This document shows, one piece after another, positions 9,901 through 19,200 of a DNA stretch of 64,000 nt. The notes beneath the pieces are model-generated. The model was not told the origin of the DNA, did not search any database, and worked only from the letters and a program-made list of their open reading frames with translations. Source of the DNA: Clostridium transplantifaecale (GTDB taxonomy: Bacteria; Bacillota; Clostridia; Lachnospirales; Lachnospiraceae); contig NZ_UYZY01000001.1 of NCBI RefSeq assembly GCF_900626075.1, positions 868,001 through 932,000 on the forward strand, in the 5' to 3' direction. The position numbers and the translations under genes were made by a program. Each line of letters opens with the position of its first letter. Position 1 is the first letter of the stretch.

Positions 9901-12900
9901 ATATGCGGAATGACATTCTCGATTCCTCCGGCGGCCTGGATCCGGATCTCCTGGCAGAGAAATGCCCCGATCTCCGCATCATTAAAATAGAAACGCCGCG
10001 GTTTACTACCGGTAAAAAGGATAAAGTAGCAAGTACCTCTTTTCAGCAGATATATAAAAACGGCCGCGAAGCAATGGACAACTGGATTTCTGAGAATGGG
10101 ATTCTCAGCGGACAAGGCACCTCTTCGGATAACTACGGTGAAGCCGGAAGGAACCTGGATCTGAACTGTAAGGGCGGGTTCAAATTTTCAGACGGCACAA
10201 CTGCTGAAAAATATGGAATGACGGAGAACTCGATTCCCGTGAACTATTTTAATATTAAGGTCAATATTGCATCATCAGAGAATATCAATAATGCCGGAAT
10301 TGCTGAGGAATACCATCTTTTTAATCCATATATCCGGCAGGCTAGGAAAGACGATTCCCGTGTGCGCGACACAATGGAATTCCATCCGTGTGTGGTTTTT
10401 ATCCGTGAAACGGATACAGACAGCGCGGTTGAATTCGACGACGGTCAGTGGCATTTTTATGCTGCCGGTAATATTGGCAACAGTAAAAAGAATTCGGAGG
10501 CATTCGGCATGAATCCGGATAACCACAAGGAATTTATCGTGGAAGTATCTAATAATACTGATCCGCAGTGCAGATTCCTATCCGATGATCTCAGTAATGA
10601 GGGATGGGACGGCGATACCAGTTTCGAAATGCGTTATGAAAATCCGGACTGCACTCCGGAGGAGCTGCAGGCAGGAAAAGATGCATGGCAGACGCTCCTG
10701 ACATGGGTTGTCAATGCAGAACCGGAAACGTTTTCCGCTGAATTTGAAGAGCATTTCATCAAGGACTCCCTTCTCTTCTATTATTTATTTACAGAACGGT
10801 ATACGCTGGTGGACAATCGTGCCAAAAATACCTTCTGGCACACGGAAGATTTAATTCATTGGGATCTGTGTTTTGATTATGATAATGATACGGGCATGGG
10901 CAATGATAACGAGGGAGGCCTGACCTTGCGGTACGGTTATGAAGATACCGACACGATTGGAACTAAATCGGTTTTTAACGCCTCAGACAGCAAGGTATTC
11001 TGTTATATACGTGATTATATGCAGGAGGATCTGGCGGCTCTGTTCATTAAACTTGAAAGCCAAGGCGCCTGGTCGGCGGGCAGGGTTTTAACTAAATTTG
11101 AAAAAGAGCAGGCGTCCAAACCGGAGCGTTTATGGATTACGGACATGAGGCGCAAGTATTTCCGTCCGTACGAAGACAATGGAACCCCTTCCTATCTCGA
11201 AATGATGCACGGGGATAAAAAGCACCAGCGGAGGCAATTCCAGAAATACCAGGAAAAATATATTAGTTCAAAGTATGTCGGAGCTGCCTGTACTTCGGAT
11301 GTAATCACGATCCGCGGTTATACGCCTGCTAACTGGACAGGTGTAAAGCCGGACGGAGTATTCCGCATTAAACCGTATGCGGATACTTATATTGTTAACC
11401 GTTTTGGTTCCAACCAGATTAAAGTCCGCGGCAAACGGGGTCAAACCTATGAAATGAAGTCTCCTATTGCTGCCATGAATGATACGGAAGTATATGTTTA
11501 CAACGCCTCTCTCATTCAGTCTATCGGTGATATCGCCCCGTTTTACCCAGGATATACCGATTTCAACCAGGGCATCAAACTGATTGATTTAACGGTCGGT
11601 TCCGGGGTTGAGGGGTATTCAAATACCAATATGAATGATTTTGGGATCGGACGCAATGTTTTGCTGGAACGGTTAGATCTCCGTAATTTACCTAATTTGA
11701 AGAAAACCGTTTCACTTTCCGAGTGCATAAATTTAGAGGAATTTTATGCCGACGGTTCCGGAATAACCGGTGTTATATTTGCCAGGGGCGGAAAAGTCCG
11801 TGTTGCCCATCTTCCTGCAATCGCCTCTTTAACGGCAAATAATCTCTACCGTCTCGAAGATTTGACTATCTCTGATTATGGCAATATCACAACCCTTTCC
11901 ATTGAAAACTGCCCTTCTATTGACGAATCGGCCCTGATAGACAAATCCGTTAATTTGACAAGGCTGCGTCTGTCCGGCATCGACTGGACGTTAGAGACAA
12001 CCGAACGTTTGGACAGGCTTGCCAAATTAGCGGGTATCGATGAAAACGGTTACAATACCCTTACCTCTGTTCTGTCCGGTAAAGTATACATCCCTGTCAT
12101 GAGGCAGCAGAAACTCGATTATTATAATGCAATCTGGCCAAATTTAGAGATCCGGTATGATACGTTAATCACCCAGTACAAGGTCACATTTTTAAATGAC
12201 GATGAAACCCATACCGTTCTTGATATCCAGTATGTGGATAAAGGCGGGAATGCCCTCGATCCGATTACCAGAACCGACTCCCCGATTTCCACGCCGGCCA
12301 AGGACAGCACAATCAGTACAAATTTTGCGTTTGCAGGATGGGACGAGACGCTGACCGGCATTTTTGCCGACAGAATCATTACGGCAGTTTATACTGAGTC
12401 TGTGAGGGAATATACCGTTAAATATGTGTCAAAAGGATTAATGCTTCAGGAAAGCGCAGCCCCCTTCGGGACCACCGTTTACTATAAAGGTGATCTGCCG
12501 GCTTACACGGCTGAAGAAGCGGCTTACAAATACTATCTTTTTGCCGGATGGGATAAGAGCGGACTTGTAGACGGGGATAAAACGATTACCGCAGTCTATG
12601 ATAACTGCGAATATACAGAGGGTTATTTTGACGGCAAAGATTTGTCCCAGTTGACCCAGGTGGAATTATACGCAATGATGAAACTTGGTCTGGAGACCGA
12701 CTTACTGACCGTAAAAGACAGTTTGGATTTCCGCCTTGGCAATGATTATACTTTTAAAGATATCGAGGAGCATGAAGTAATCGCATCAGATATGAAATTT
12801 GACGGAAAAAATTATTTTGATACCGGAATTTCTATTTTGGATCAGGACCGTGATTTTACTCTTGCCATCGATTATGAATTCAGCGGCAGCAATTCGGCCG

Positions 12901-13844
12901 GAGCGACACTTGCTCAGTGTTTTCAGTCGGACGGATCAAATGGTTTCCGTTTATGGTGGGCAACCGAACCAAAACTCTCCTGGGGAACCGACAGTGAAAA
13001 ACCATCCACGGGAACGAATCGTGAGATTCTGGTAATCAGACATACAGCCGGTTCCCAACATGTCACTGTATATAATTCAAATCTTTCGGGAAATGAAATC
13101 ACAACGACGGGTCTTTCGGCTATCCGAAATCCTGTTATTTCCTCCACACTCGTCTTCGGCTGCAGTAAAGCGGACGACGGCGCGTATGAAAATCACGCGT
13201 CGGGAACTGTACATTGGTGTAAAATCTGGTACGCAGACCTTGGTGAAGATATGGGAAAGAATATCGCCCAATGGATACATGAAACAATTCCAATGGAAAT
13301 AGCAAAGTTTAAGGGGTATTATCTGTCCGACACCTCCTCTAAGCGCGCCTCTATTACTTTCCTGGCAAATGCTCTCCTCGGAACAAAAAAGCAGTTTAGC
13401 AATAAGAGTACGAACGAAGGCGGCTGGGCCTCCGCTTCACTGAATGCCTGGTTAAACACCCGTCTCTATAACGCCCTGTCTCCGGCATGGAAAGCGTTGA
13501 TTAAACCCGTTAAGGTATATTCTTCAACCGGTATGAAATCCTCAGATACATCTTTCTCCAACTGCTATTTCTATGTGCCGTCCCTCTATGAAACAGACAA
13601 TTCTGCAACAAGCGAACCTTATATCAACGAAGCGAATGCCACGATTCCCTATCTGATTAATGACGATGCCAGAAAACGCGCTGCTGTAACTGCGCCTGAA
13701 ACCTATGAGTCTTATTGGACCAGAAGCCCGAATGTGGGTTTTACCAACTATATTTATATGATTGATGAAGCAGGCGCACAAGCCGGTTATTCCTATCCGA
13801 GTTATGACGGTGGAATTTTATTAATGTTCTCCGTTGGCATATAA
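6957..13844 (+). CDS. Giant (2295 aa) multidomain baseplate/fibre protein with a CotH-like segment
   Basis: ATG 6957 lies behind AAGGAGG. Domains in order, by eye: Gly/Ser-rich leader; BppU-like beta domain (about residues 30-185); helical and coiled region with short beta repeats (230-460); Ig-like domains (480-760); LamG/concanavalin-like domain (760-975). Next is a CotH-like region (about 1000-1450) containing DNRAKNTFW and, near residue 1300, HWDLCFDYDNDTGMG, which matches the N...W..D.D..G logic of CotH kinases. Then an LRR-like stretch (1540-1680), two InlB/Flg_new-type B-repeats (1735-1880, each with FAGWD), a second LamG-like domain (1945-2110) and a C-terminal DUF6273-like domain (2125-2295, motif YWTRSP). 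This is far longer than ordinary siphophage baseplate proteins. It probably binds cell-surface glycans. Whether the CotH-like segment is catalytic cannot be judged here. Confidence 0.7.
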   Translation: MALKDYINKNEAGSVNGTGSSAGSASPSAAGDNFTLCDDGRYFVYEKYSDTVYSLITETKDIQLDSSQINMAQESNSQYIAFKMDRYRDGIDLMNMYIQIHYENKSKKGTVANAVNVAYSDDKIVFGWLVDENVTALAGNVTFEITATGVNEKNEKYVWKTKPNGKFTVLEALNYEGIIEPTDEWYTSFINMILTHVSDAKSYADMAQASAESVDAETIEKNVKNTLSPEITQRISDALAGYYDKTSVDSLLEDINTTIRGINSLSDLTVSYDDVTGTLTFKDGEDEITKIVINSLSNLKVSYSVVNGKGKLVFRNGETEITSVLLSEIEPSAAWTSALRESITSEITEAADTVGASVADVKAAADTLADKVKTVTGDVNAARDDIDNLKTGVDTVSKKAADTENSLNIVKKDVEGYGSDIQGLNSGLADLDEKVKNLGTVESNTYDADYADNIFTLYENDEVKRQFTITGGGGSIDTSTITIERITSDQLIILSDGTAVIEFNFTSVDNAGDTTGNGTAAWKVGSTAVASSIAIQGKNSFDITQYLKTGANTVRLTVTDSFGSVSSKTWTITVVEFKLESMFDDALFYSDEVTFRYTPYGDITKQIIFRLDGQELGGITTAVTGRQMVYTIPAQSHGAHSFEVYMTAEINGREVRSDSVYRDIIWVDVNNGTPVIGCSLKAFTARQYNTTSIPYVVYDPKHNPADISLSVDGKNISALSVDRTRQVWSYKSSDVGEQTLLITCGEVTKAITATIDELGIDISPVTTNLAFDFNPAGRHNGESDWLKINDTLSVTVSDNFDSSNGGYQIDDDGDTFFCVKAGTSAVIPYHLFADDAKKTGKNFKLIYKCTNVKDYEAEVLSCRNNHIGIKVNAQEAVLTSEQNQLSVPYCEDNYMELEFNILPDAEHTEMVMWIDGIPTRVKIYSASDSFTQTTPTGITIGSDDCDVWVYRMKSYTMNLTDDEILSNFIADAKNADEIISRYMRNDILDSSGGLDPDLLAEKCPDLRIIKIETPRFTTGKKDKVASTSFQQIYKNGREAMDNWISENGILSGQGTSSDNYGEAGRNLDLNCKGGFKFSDGTTAEKYGMTENSIPVNYFNIKVNIASSENINNAGIAEEYHLFNPYIRQARKDDSRVRDTMEFHPCVVFIRETDTDSAVEFDDGQWHFYAAGNIGNSKKNSEAFGMNPDNHKEFIVEVSNNTDPQCRFLSDDLSNEGWDGDTSFEMRYENPDCTPEELQAGKDAWQTLLTWVVNAEPETFSAEFEEHFIKDSLLFYYLFTERYTLVDNRAKNTFWHTEDLIHWDLCFDYDNDTGMGNDNEGGLTLRYGYEDTDTIGTKSVFNASDSKVFCYIRDYMQEDLAALFIKLESQGAWSAGRVLTKFEKEQASKPERLWITDMRRKYFRPYEDNGTPSYLEMMHGDKKHQRRQFQKYQEKYISSKYVGAACTSDVITIRGYTPANWTGVKPDGVFRIKPYADTYIVNRFGSNQIKVRGKRGQTYEMKSPIAAMNDTEVYVYNASLIQSIGDIAPFYPGYTDFNQGIKLIDLTVGSGVEGYSNTNMNDFGIGRNVLLERLDLRNLPNLKKTVSLSECINLEEFYADGSGITGVIFARGGKVRVAHLPAIASLTANNLYRLEDLTISDYGNITTLSIENCPSIDESALIDKSVNLTRLRLSGIDWTLETTERLDRLAKLAGIDENGYNTLTSVLSGKVYIPVMRQQKLDYYNAIWPNLEIRYDTLITQYKVTFLNDDETHTVLDIQYVDKGGNALDPITRTDSPISTPAKDSTISTNFAFAGWDETLTGIFADRIITAVYTESVREYTVKYVSKGLMLQESAAPFGTTVYYKGDLPAYTAEEAAYKYYLFAGWDKSGLVDGDKTITAVYDNCEYTEGYFDGKDLSQLTQVELYAMMKLGLETDLLTVKDSLDFRLGNDYTFKDIEEHEVIASDMKFDGKNYFDTGISILDQDRDFTLAIDYEFSGSNSAGATLAQCFQSDGSNGFRLWWATEPKLSWGTDSEKPSTGTNREILVIRHTAGSQHVTVYNSNLSGNEITTTGLSAIRNPVISSTLVFGCSKADDGAYENHASGTVHWCKIWYADLGEDMGKNIAQWIHETIPMEIAKFKGYYLSDTSSKRASITFLANALLGTKKQFSNKSTNEGGWASASLNAWLNTRLYNALSPAWKALIKPVKVYSSTGMKSSDTSFSNCYFYVPSLYETDNSATSEPYINEANATIPYLINDDARKRAAVTAPETYESYWTRSPNVGFTNYIYMIDEAGAQAGYSYPSYDGGILLMFSVGI

Positions 13845-13856
13845 ACAAAATCCCGG

Positions 13857-13876
13857 GGCCATCCTGACGGATGGCC
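13857..13876. other. Intergenic hairpin
   Basis: A perfect 8-bp inverted repeat (GGCCATCC / GGATGGCC, loop of 4) immediately follows the giant gene. No T-run follows, so it is more likely an mRNA-stabilising or attenuating hairpin than a full terminator. Confidence 0.4.
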
Positions 13877-13896
13877 TCAACTTCAGGTGGTGAAAA

Positions 13897-14154
13897 ATGT
13901 ACTATAGAGTTATTAAAAATGGAAAAGTAATTGACGTTTTAGAGCGCATTATCTATGTTAATTATCAGGAAAAACACGATCAGATCCTGATCTGTGATAT
14001 CAAAGAAGCGGAGGCAATTTTATCGTCTGACGGAAAATATGCCTGGCATATTGACGGCTTATACAATTTCAAGCCGGACAATTCGGTTTACATTATCACA
14101 GAAATTTCAAAGTTCGATTACGACAAATACAAAAAAAATATAAAAGTAAAATAA
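13897..14154 (+). CDS. Small phage tail-region protein, unknown
   Basis: An 85-residue protein starting at ATG 13897, with GGTGGTG upstream. The sequence is MYYRVIKNGKVIDVL..., a mixed beta fold with no signal peptide. It ends 12 bases before the next fibre gene. Small proteins of this type (MYYRVI.NGKVIDVL) are common beside phage fibre genes and may be chaperone-like. No function is known to me. Confidence 0.6.
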   Translation: MYYRVIKNGKVIDVLERIIYVNYQEKHDQILICDIKEAEAILSSDGKYAWHIDGLYNFKPDNSVYIITEISKFDYDKYKKNIKVK

Positions 14155-14166
14155 GGAGGAATATTT

Positions 14167-15030
14167 ATGTCTTTAATTCCTCGTTTTGCTCATGCTTCTA
14201 CAAGAGCCGTTGCTGAAGAATGCCTTAAGAAAGGAATTATCAAGCATCCGTCCGTCTGTCTTGTCAAGGAAGGAAATTACCTCTTATTCGTTACACGTGA
14301 TAACAAATTAGATATGATCAGCGGTTACAACCAGATTACAGATATTAAAAGTCTGGATGGAATCTTATACTTTATGGCCGGAGATAATGTTATTTACACG
14401 GCCGATGCTGCCGTCACGCCCGATACACTGCAGCGGATTAAGGAAGATGTCGAAGAAGCGATTAATCTTTCTTCCTATGCCAAAAGTGAAGACGTCACAA
14501 GCTTACTGGACTCTAAAATCGGCGATATCGGCAGCGCCTGTTCTGTCAGAGATTATGTTGATTCTCTTTCCTATAATTCATTAAGTGAGCTGCCTATTTC
14601 AAATCTTTATGGTTCATTGACAAAAACCGCTGTGATATCCGAGCTGGAAGACGGCGTTTATAAGGTATCCGGGCAATTTAAAATTGGCGGCGGCCATCAA
14701 ACGATACAACTTTCCGGAAATGATGTTATTTTTGTTGTTGCGCATAACCACATTGACCATACAATTGCAATCACACAGCTCACAGGTAATGTAATCAGGA
14801 TTTATATCCTGTCTTCAGATGGCAGTTACACATCCGACCGTTATGTCACAGAATCCTATGTCCGGGAACAGGATTTTATCACGTCAAAAGAGGTCAGGGA
14901 TTACGTCAAAACCCTGGTAACGGATGCAATAGTGGAAACTATTGACACCGTATTGGATGAACGGCTTGACGCAGCTTTGGATCACAGACTTGGCAATATT
15001 GGAGAAGAGGCTATTACCGCTCTCTTCTAA
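14167..15030 (+). CDS. Tail fibre protein
   Basis: A 287-residue protein, ATG 14167 behind AAGGAGG. The N-terminal beta domain (about 1-80) is followed by helical segments, a beta-rich middle (SLTKTAVISELEDGVYKVSGQFKIGGGHQ) and a C-terminal coiled coil. It ends with GNIGEEAITALF. The short 'E.AI..LF' ending recurs at the end of the next gene (ESAIRSLFAAT), suggesting a shared C-terminal assembly tag. Probably a structural fibre segment. Confidence 0.6.
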   Translation: MSLIPRFAHASTRAVAEECLKKGIIKHPSVCLVKEGNYLLFVTRDNKLDMISGYNQITDIKSLDGILYFMAGDNVIYTADAAVTPDTLQRIKEDVEEAINLSSYAKSEDVTSLLDSKIGDIGSACSVRDYVDSLSYNSLSELPISNLYGSLTKTAVISELEDGVYKVSGQFKIGGGHQTIQLSGNDVIFVVAHNHIDHTIAITQLTGNVIRIYILSSDGSYTSDRYVTESYVREQDFITSKEVRDYVKTLVTDAIVETIDTVLDERLDAALDHRLGNIGEEAITALF

Positions 15031-15049
15031 AAGAAAGGAACTATACAAA

Positions 15050-16237
15050 ATGGCAAAAATACAATACATGAATTTGACTGATCTTACTTTGTTCAAGCAG
15101 CTATCAGATGCTGAAACTCTTAATAAAATTAAGCAGGCGGTGTCCCCGGCCATCAAAACAATTTCTCAAAGCGCAGATCTTTATACTGTTTATTTTTATA
15201 CTAAGGAAGCGCCTGTCACCGAAGATGACGCTGCTTTCAGTATTGCATTACCAAATCCAACCGATCTTATGAATGCAAAAGCGGATAAAGTAAAAAGCGC
15301 TGTTGCCGGAAATTTTGCAAGTCTTAGTGCAAACGGCAACCTCACCGACTCCGGAAAAAGGGCGGCTGATTTTGATCCGGCCGGCGCGGCAGGAACAGCT
15401 AAAACAGAGCTGCTCAAATTCATCGGCACAATTCCCACTGATGCCGCTGCGAAGACAATTGTCGCCTATATCAAAGAATCGGTTGTGGCCGGAAAATACG
15501 ATGATGCCGCACTCAAAGCGCTGATCAGCGGAAACACTACGGCTATCGACATTATCAACGGAACTGGCGAAGGCTCCATCAAAAAAGCGATTATTGATGG
15601 TTTAAACGAGTTTACAGCCGGCGCTCCCGACAGCCTGGACACTTATAAGGAGTTAACCGACTGGATTTTAGGACATGCCTCCGATGCCGCCGACATGAAC
15701 AGTAAAATTAATACAAACGCTGCGAATATATCAAATCTGACTGAATTTGTAGGAAGCCTCCCCGAGGGTTACGTTGCAAAAACAGTCATTGAATATATTG
15801 CCGAATACGTAGCCAAATCCCTGACTGATTCTGATTTATCCCAGTATGCGAAAGCAGAGGATTTAGACGCAGCCGTAGCACGGATTGACACAGCAGAGTC
15901 AGGATTGAGAACGGCAAATATATCCATTGCCGGAAACACAACCGAACTTGGCAAAATCAAGACCAAATTAGGCGACATCCCGGAAGGTGCCGCCGCTACC
16001 ACAATTGTCGGTTATGCCAAAGAACTGTCGGATGCGCTTAAAACACAACTTTCTGATTTTGCAGCGCGTCTTGCCGCTACCGAAAAGAACGTAACAGCAT
16101 TAGAAACCGATATGATAAAGGCCAAACAGGACATTTCAAAAAATGCTGCTGCCCTCGACAGTTTATCCGGTTTAGTCGGGGACGGCTTTGAGCCAATTCC
16201 CGAATCCGCCATCCGCTCATTATTTGCCGCCACATGA
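15050..16237 (+). CDS. Tail fibre / coiled-coil shaft protein
   Basis: A 395-residue protein. The frame extends upstream over the previous gene, but ATG 15050 (MAKIQYMNLTDL) follows that gene's stop and AAGAAAGGA, so I start there. It is Ala- and Asp-rich, with repeated helical units such as GNTTAIDIINGTGEGSIKKA, NTNAANISNLTEFVGSLPEG and GNTTELGKIKTKLGDIPEGA. These are typical of parallel coiled-coil fibre shafts. It ends ESAIRSLFAAT, echoing the previous protein. Likely a connector in the fibre assembly. Confidence 0.6.
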   Translation: MAKIQYMNLTDLTLFKQLSDAETLNKIKQAVSPAIKTISQSADLYTVYFYTKEAPVTEDDAAFSIALPNPTDLMNAKADKVKSAVAGNFASLSANGNLTDSGKRAADFDPAGAAGTAKTELLKFIGTIPTDAAAKTIVAYIKESVVAGKYDDAALKALISGNTTAIDIINGTGEGSIKKAIIDGLNEFTAGAPDSLDTYKELTDWILGHASDAADMNSKINTNAANISNLTEFVGSLPEGYVAKTVIEYIAEYVAKSLTDSDLSQYAKAEDLDAAVARIDTAESGLRTANISIAGNTTELGKIKTKLGDIPEGAAATTIVGYAKELSDALKTQLSDFAARLAATEKNVTALETDMIKAKQDISKNAAALDSLSGLVGDGFEPIPESAIRSLFAAT

Positions 16238-16258
16238 AACTAATCGAGAGGAGGGAAC

Positions 16259-19200
16259 ATGGGAAAACAATATTTAGATGAAAAAGGGCTTAAAATTACT
16301 GTCGGGGAAATGCAAAGGCAGAATGATAAACTAAAACAGGGGATTTCTCTCTCTTCCGGAACAAACAATGGAACACTAAAACTTACCATTGGAGACAGAG
16401 TGGTTGATGACATTCCTGTAACAGGGCTTAAAGATACAGCTTATCTTCCATCCTCCTCTTTTTCCCCGGTCCGCGGTTCCGCATCTCTTTCACAACTTGC
16501 CCAATCAATTCGTTTAGGCAGTGGCGCTCAGGGCGAGATTTATCAAAACAGCGCTAACTATCATCAAAAATTTGAGATTTTAGATAATGCATCTTCCGGG
16601 GATGCCGTCTTTAAATTCTCCCAATCATCTGATAGCGGGGCAACTTTTTCTACACTGGCGGAGATTCGTGAGGATGGAAATGTCGTTGCAAATACTTTTT
16701 CCGGAAACTTAAATGGGAAATTAAACAGCTATGCTTTGGGGCACTGGAATGCTATACCGTATATCCGCGACGACGGAGTAATGGAATTTGGTAAATTTCT
16801 CGATTTTCACTCTTCTGTCGACAGCAAAAATGATTACGATATCCGTTTGGCAGCATACGATGGATATTTACAACTACTTGGTGGTTCCTTAAAAGGAAAT
16901 TTGCAGGGAAATGTAGTCGGAAATTTAACCGGGGTTGCATCCAAGGCTGCACTGGCTGATAAACTTACCAAAGCCAGAACTGTAACCATCGGTAAAACCT
17001 CCCGTTCGGATGACGGTTCCGGAAATTTATCCTGGTCTTTATCTGAAATCGGAGCCGCCACAGCCAACCATAGCCATACGTCATTCGATGCTGTAAATAT
17101 TACCGGTCTTACCATAGATGTAAATGATTATAACCTGGCTGACGGTTCGATACGGGTGATTCGTTTCATTGAAAAAACAAGTGCCGGTTCAGCAAATATC
17201 ACAAATATTCCTGTTTCTGGTGAGTCGTTTATTTTAATTGCGGAATTAGTTCGTTGGGCCTCCAACACCGATTACGTAAGTAAGCAGACATTTATATCCA
17301 AAGTAACCAAATCAACGTATGAGCGCTGGTGTACGAACGGAAGCTGGACAAATTGGCTGCCTAATGCCAGATTTTCTTTGACTCCTGTTTCCGGTCAGGT
17401 CTTAATTACAGATGGAACATCCGGGCAAATCAAAAGTTCCGGATTTACCATTGGAAAATCAGTTCCTTCAAATGCGGTTTTTACTGACACCAACACAATG
17501 GTTACAAATACGCTTGCCACCACGTCCAAAGCTTATATTACTGGTACAATGTCGGCCACAACTGCTACAACCACACAGATATTTGACACTGGAGTGTATT
17601 TAGGCGCGGAAGCCGGACAATTGGTTGCCGCTAAGTTTACCGGTGCATTAGATGGGAATGCGAAAACAGCTGCACGCGCAACGACGGCAGATAAGTTTAC
17701 CGCAACGAGAAGTGTCAAGATTGGGAACACCGCCAAAAACGACAGCGGCAATAATGGCTTAACCTGGACTTTGGCAGAACTGGGAGCCGTGAATAAAACC
17801 GGCGATACAATGACCGGGCTCCTCACCCTAAAATCCGATCCCACTTCTGCCCTCCACGCTGCCACAAAACAGTATGTGGATAATAAAATTAACACCAGTC
17901 TGTCCGCCGTGGATTACATGCATATGATTGGTACGGTGGGGTCGAATGGGACTGTTACCGAACTTCCGTCTTCAAACATTAAGATAGGCGATTCCTATAA
18001 GGTAATCACTGCTTTTACTTTGGCGGCTGATAAATCCCATTCTGGTGAGGCGGTAAATGCGAAAGTCGGGGACACCTTTGTTGCAATGACGACTGCCCCT
18101 AAATGGCTGCATATTCCTTCCGGCGATGAGCCGACGACTTACCTCCGCTACTCAACAACTACAACGAATTTAACAACCTCGGCCAAAACCGGTGATATCA
18201 TTCTCGGATACGCCGCTGCGAAACAGGTCGATTCAAGTATCGCTGCTGGCACTACTTCCACCAATCTTCCGACATCCGCTGCGGTTGCAAATTATGCCCT
18301 CAAGAAGACCGGCGACTCTATGAGTGGAAATCTCACCTTATCTGGAAACATTTATTTAACCAAAGGAAATACGGCAGGTGAAACACAAGAAATCAAATTT
18401 ACCTGTGGTGCAAATGATTTTGCAAGAATTCAAACCGGGGGTGAAAAAGATCTCGGTTATTTGGAAATTGCAACCTCTGATAATGCCAATGAACCAATTT
18501 ATTTCCGGCAATATACTGGTTCCTTTACGACCGCAGCACGGACGTTGACCTTGCTGGATGAAAGTGGTAATTCTTCATTTCCCGGTACAATATCGTCTAA
18601 AGGTTTTATTGGAAATGTGACAGGGAATCTCAGTACGGGATCTGCGATAAATAGTTCTTTATCTACCGGCACTTACCTGGAAGGCAATAAAGGCAAGACA
18701 ATTGTTAATTCAACTGCCGGTGCCGGTTCTTATACAATGCTTGTTAAGATGAATTCGACTAATGGTTATTTTATGCATGGAACCTACCAAGATAAATATC
18801 TTTTACAATATACTTCTAAAAGTACCGTAGATGAGGGAACGAACAATGTTACAAAATCTGTTTGCCTGCTAAATGAATCAGGTAATACTTCTTTTCCAGG
18901 AACAGTTACGGCTCCAACGTTTTCAGGTACAGCAACTAATGCAACTAAGGCCACACAGGATTCGGCTGGTCAGCAGATTAATGCAACATATATCAAAGGG
19001 TTATCAGTGTCTGGTAGGACTATTACTTATACTAAAGGCAATAGCTCCACAGGAACCATTACAACCCAGGATACAACTTATCCTATTACCGGTAAATCAA
19101 TAGATGCAGATTTTTCCACAAAATATCGCACTCAGACAAAAGGAAACACAAATAGGGGATATTACCTTTCTGCTATTCGTAACGCAACTGCCAATGTGGC

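Noticed and set aside
13335..13844. Diversity-generating retroelement variable region at the end of the giant protein
   Set aside because: The C-terminal domain is of the DUF6273/C-lectin-like kind often used by such systems, but no reverse transcriptase or template repeat is found in the window.
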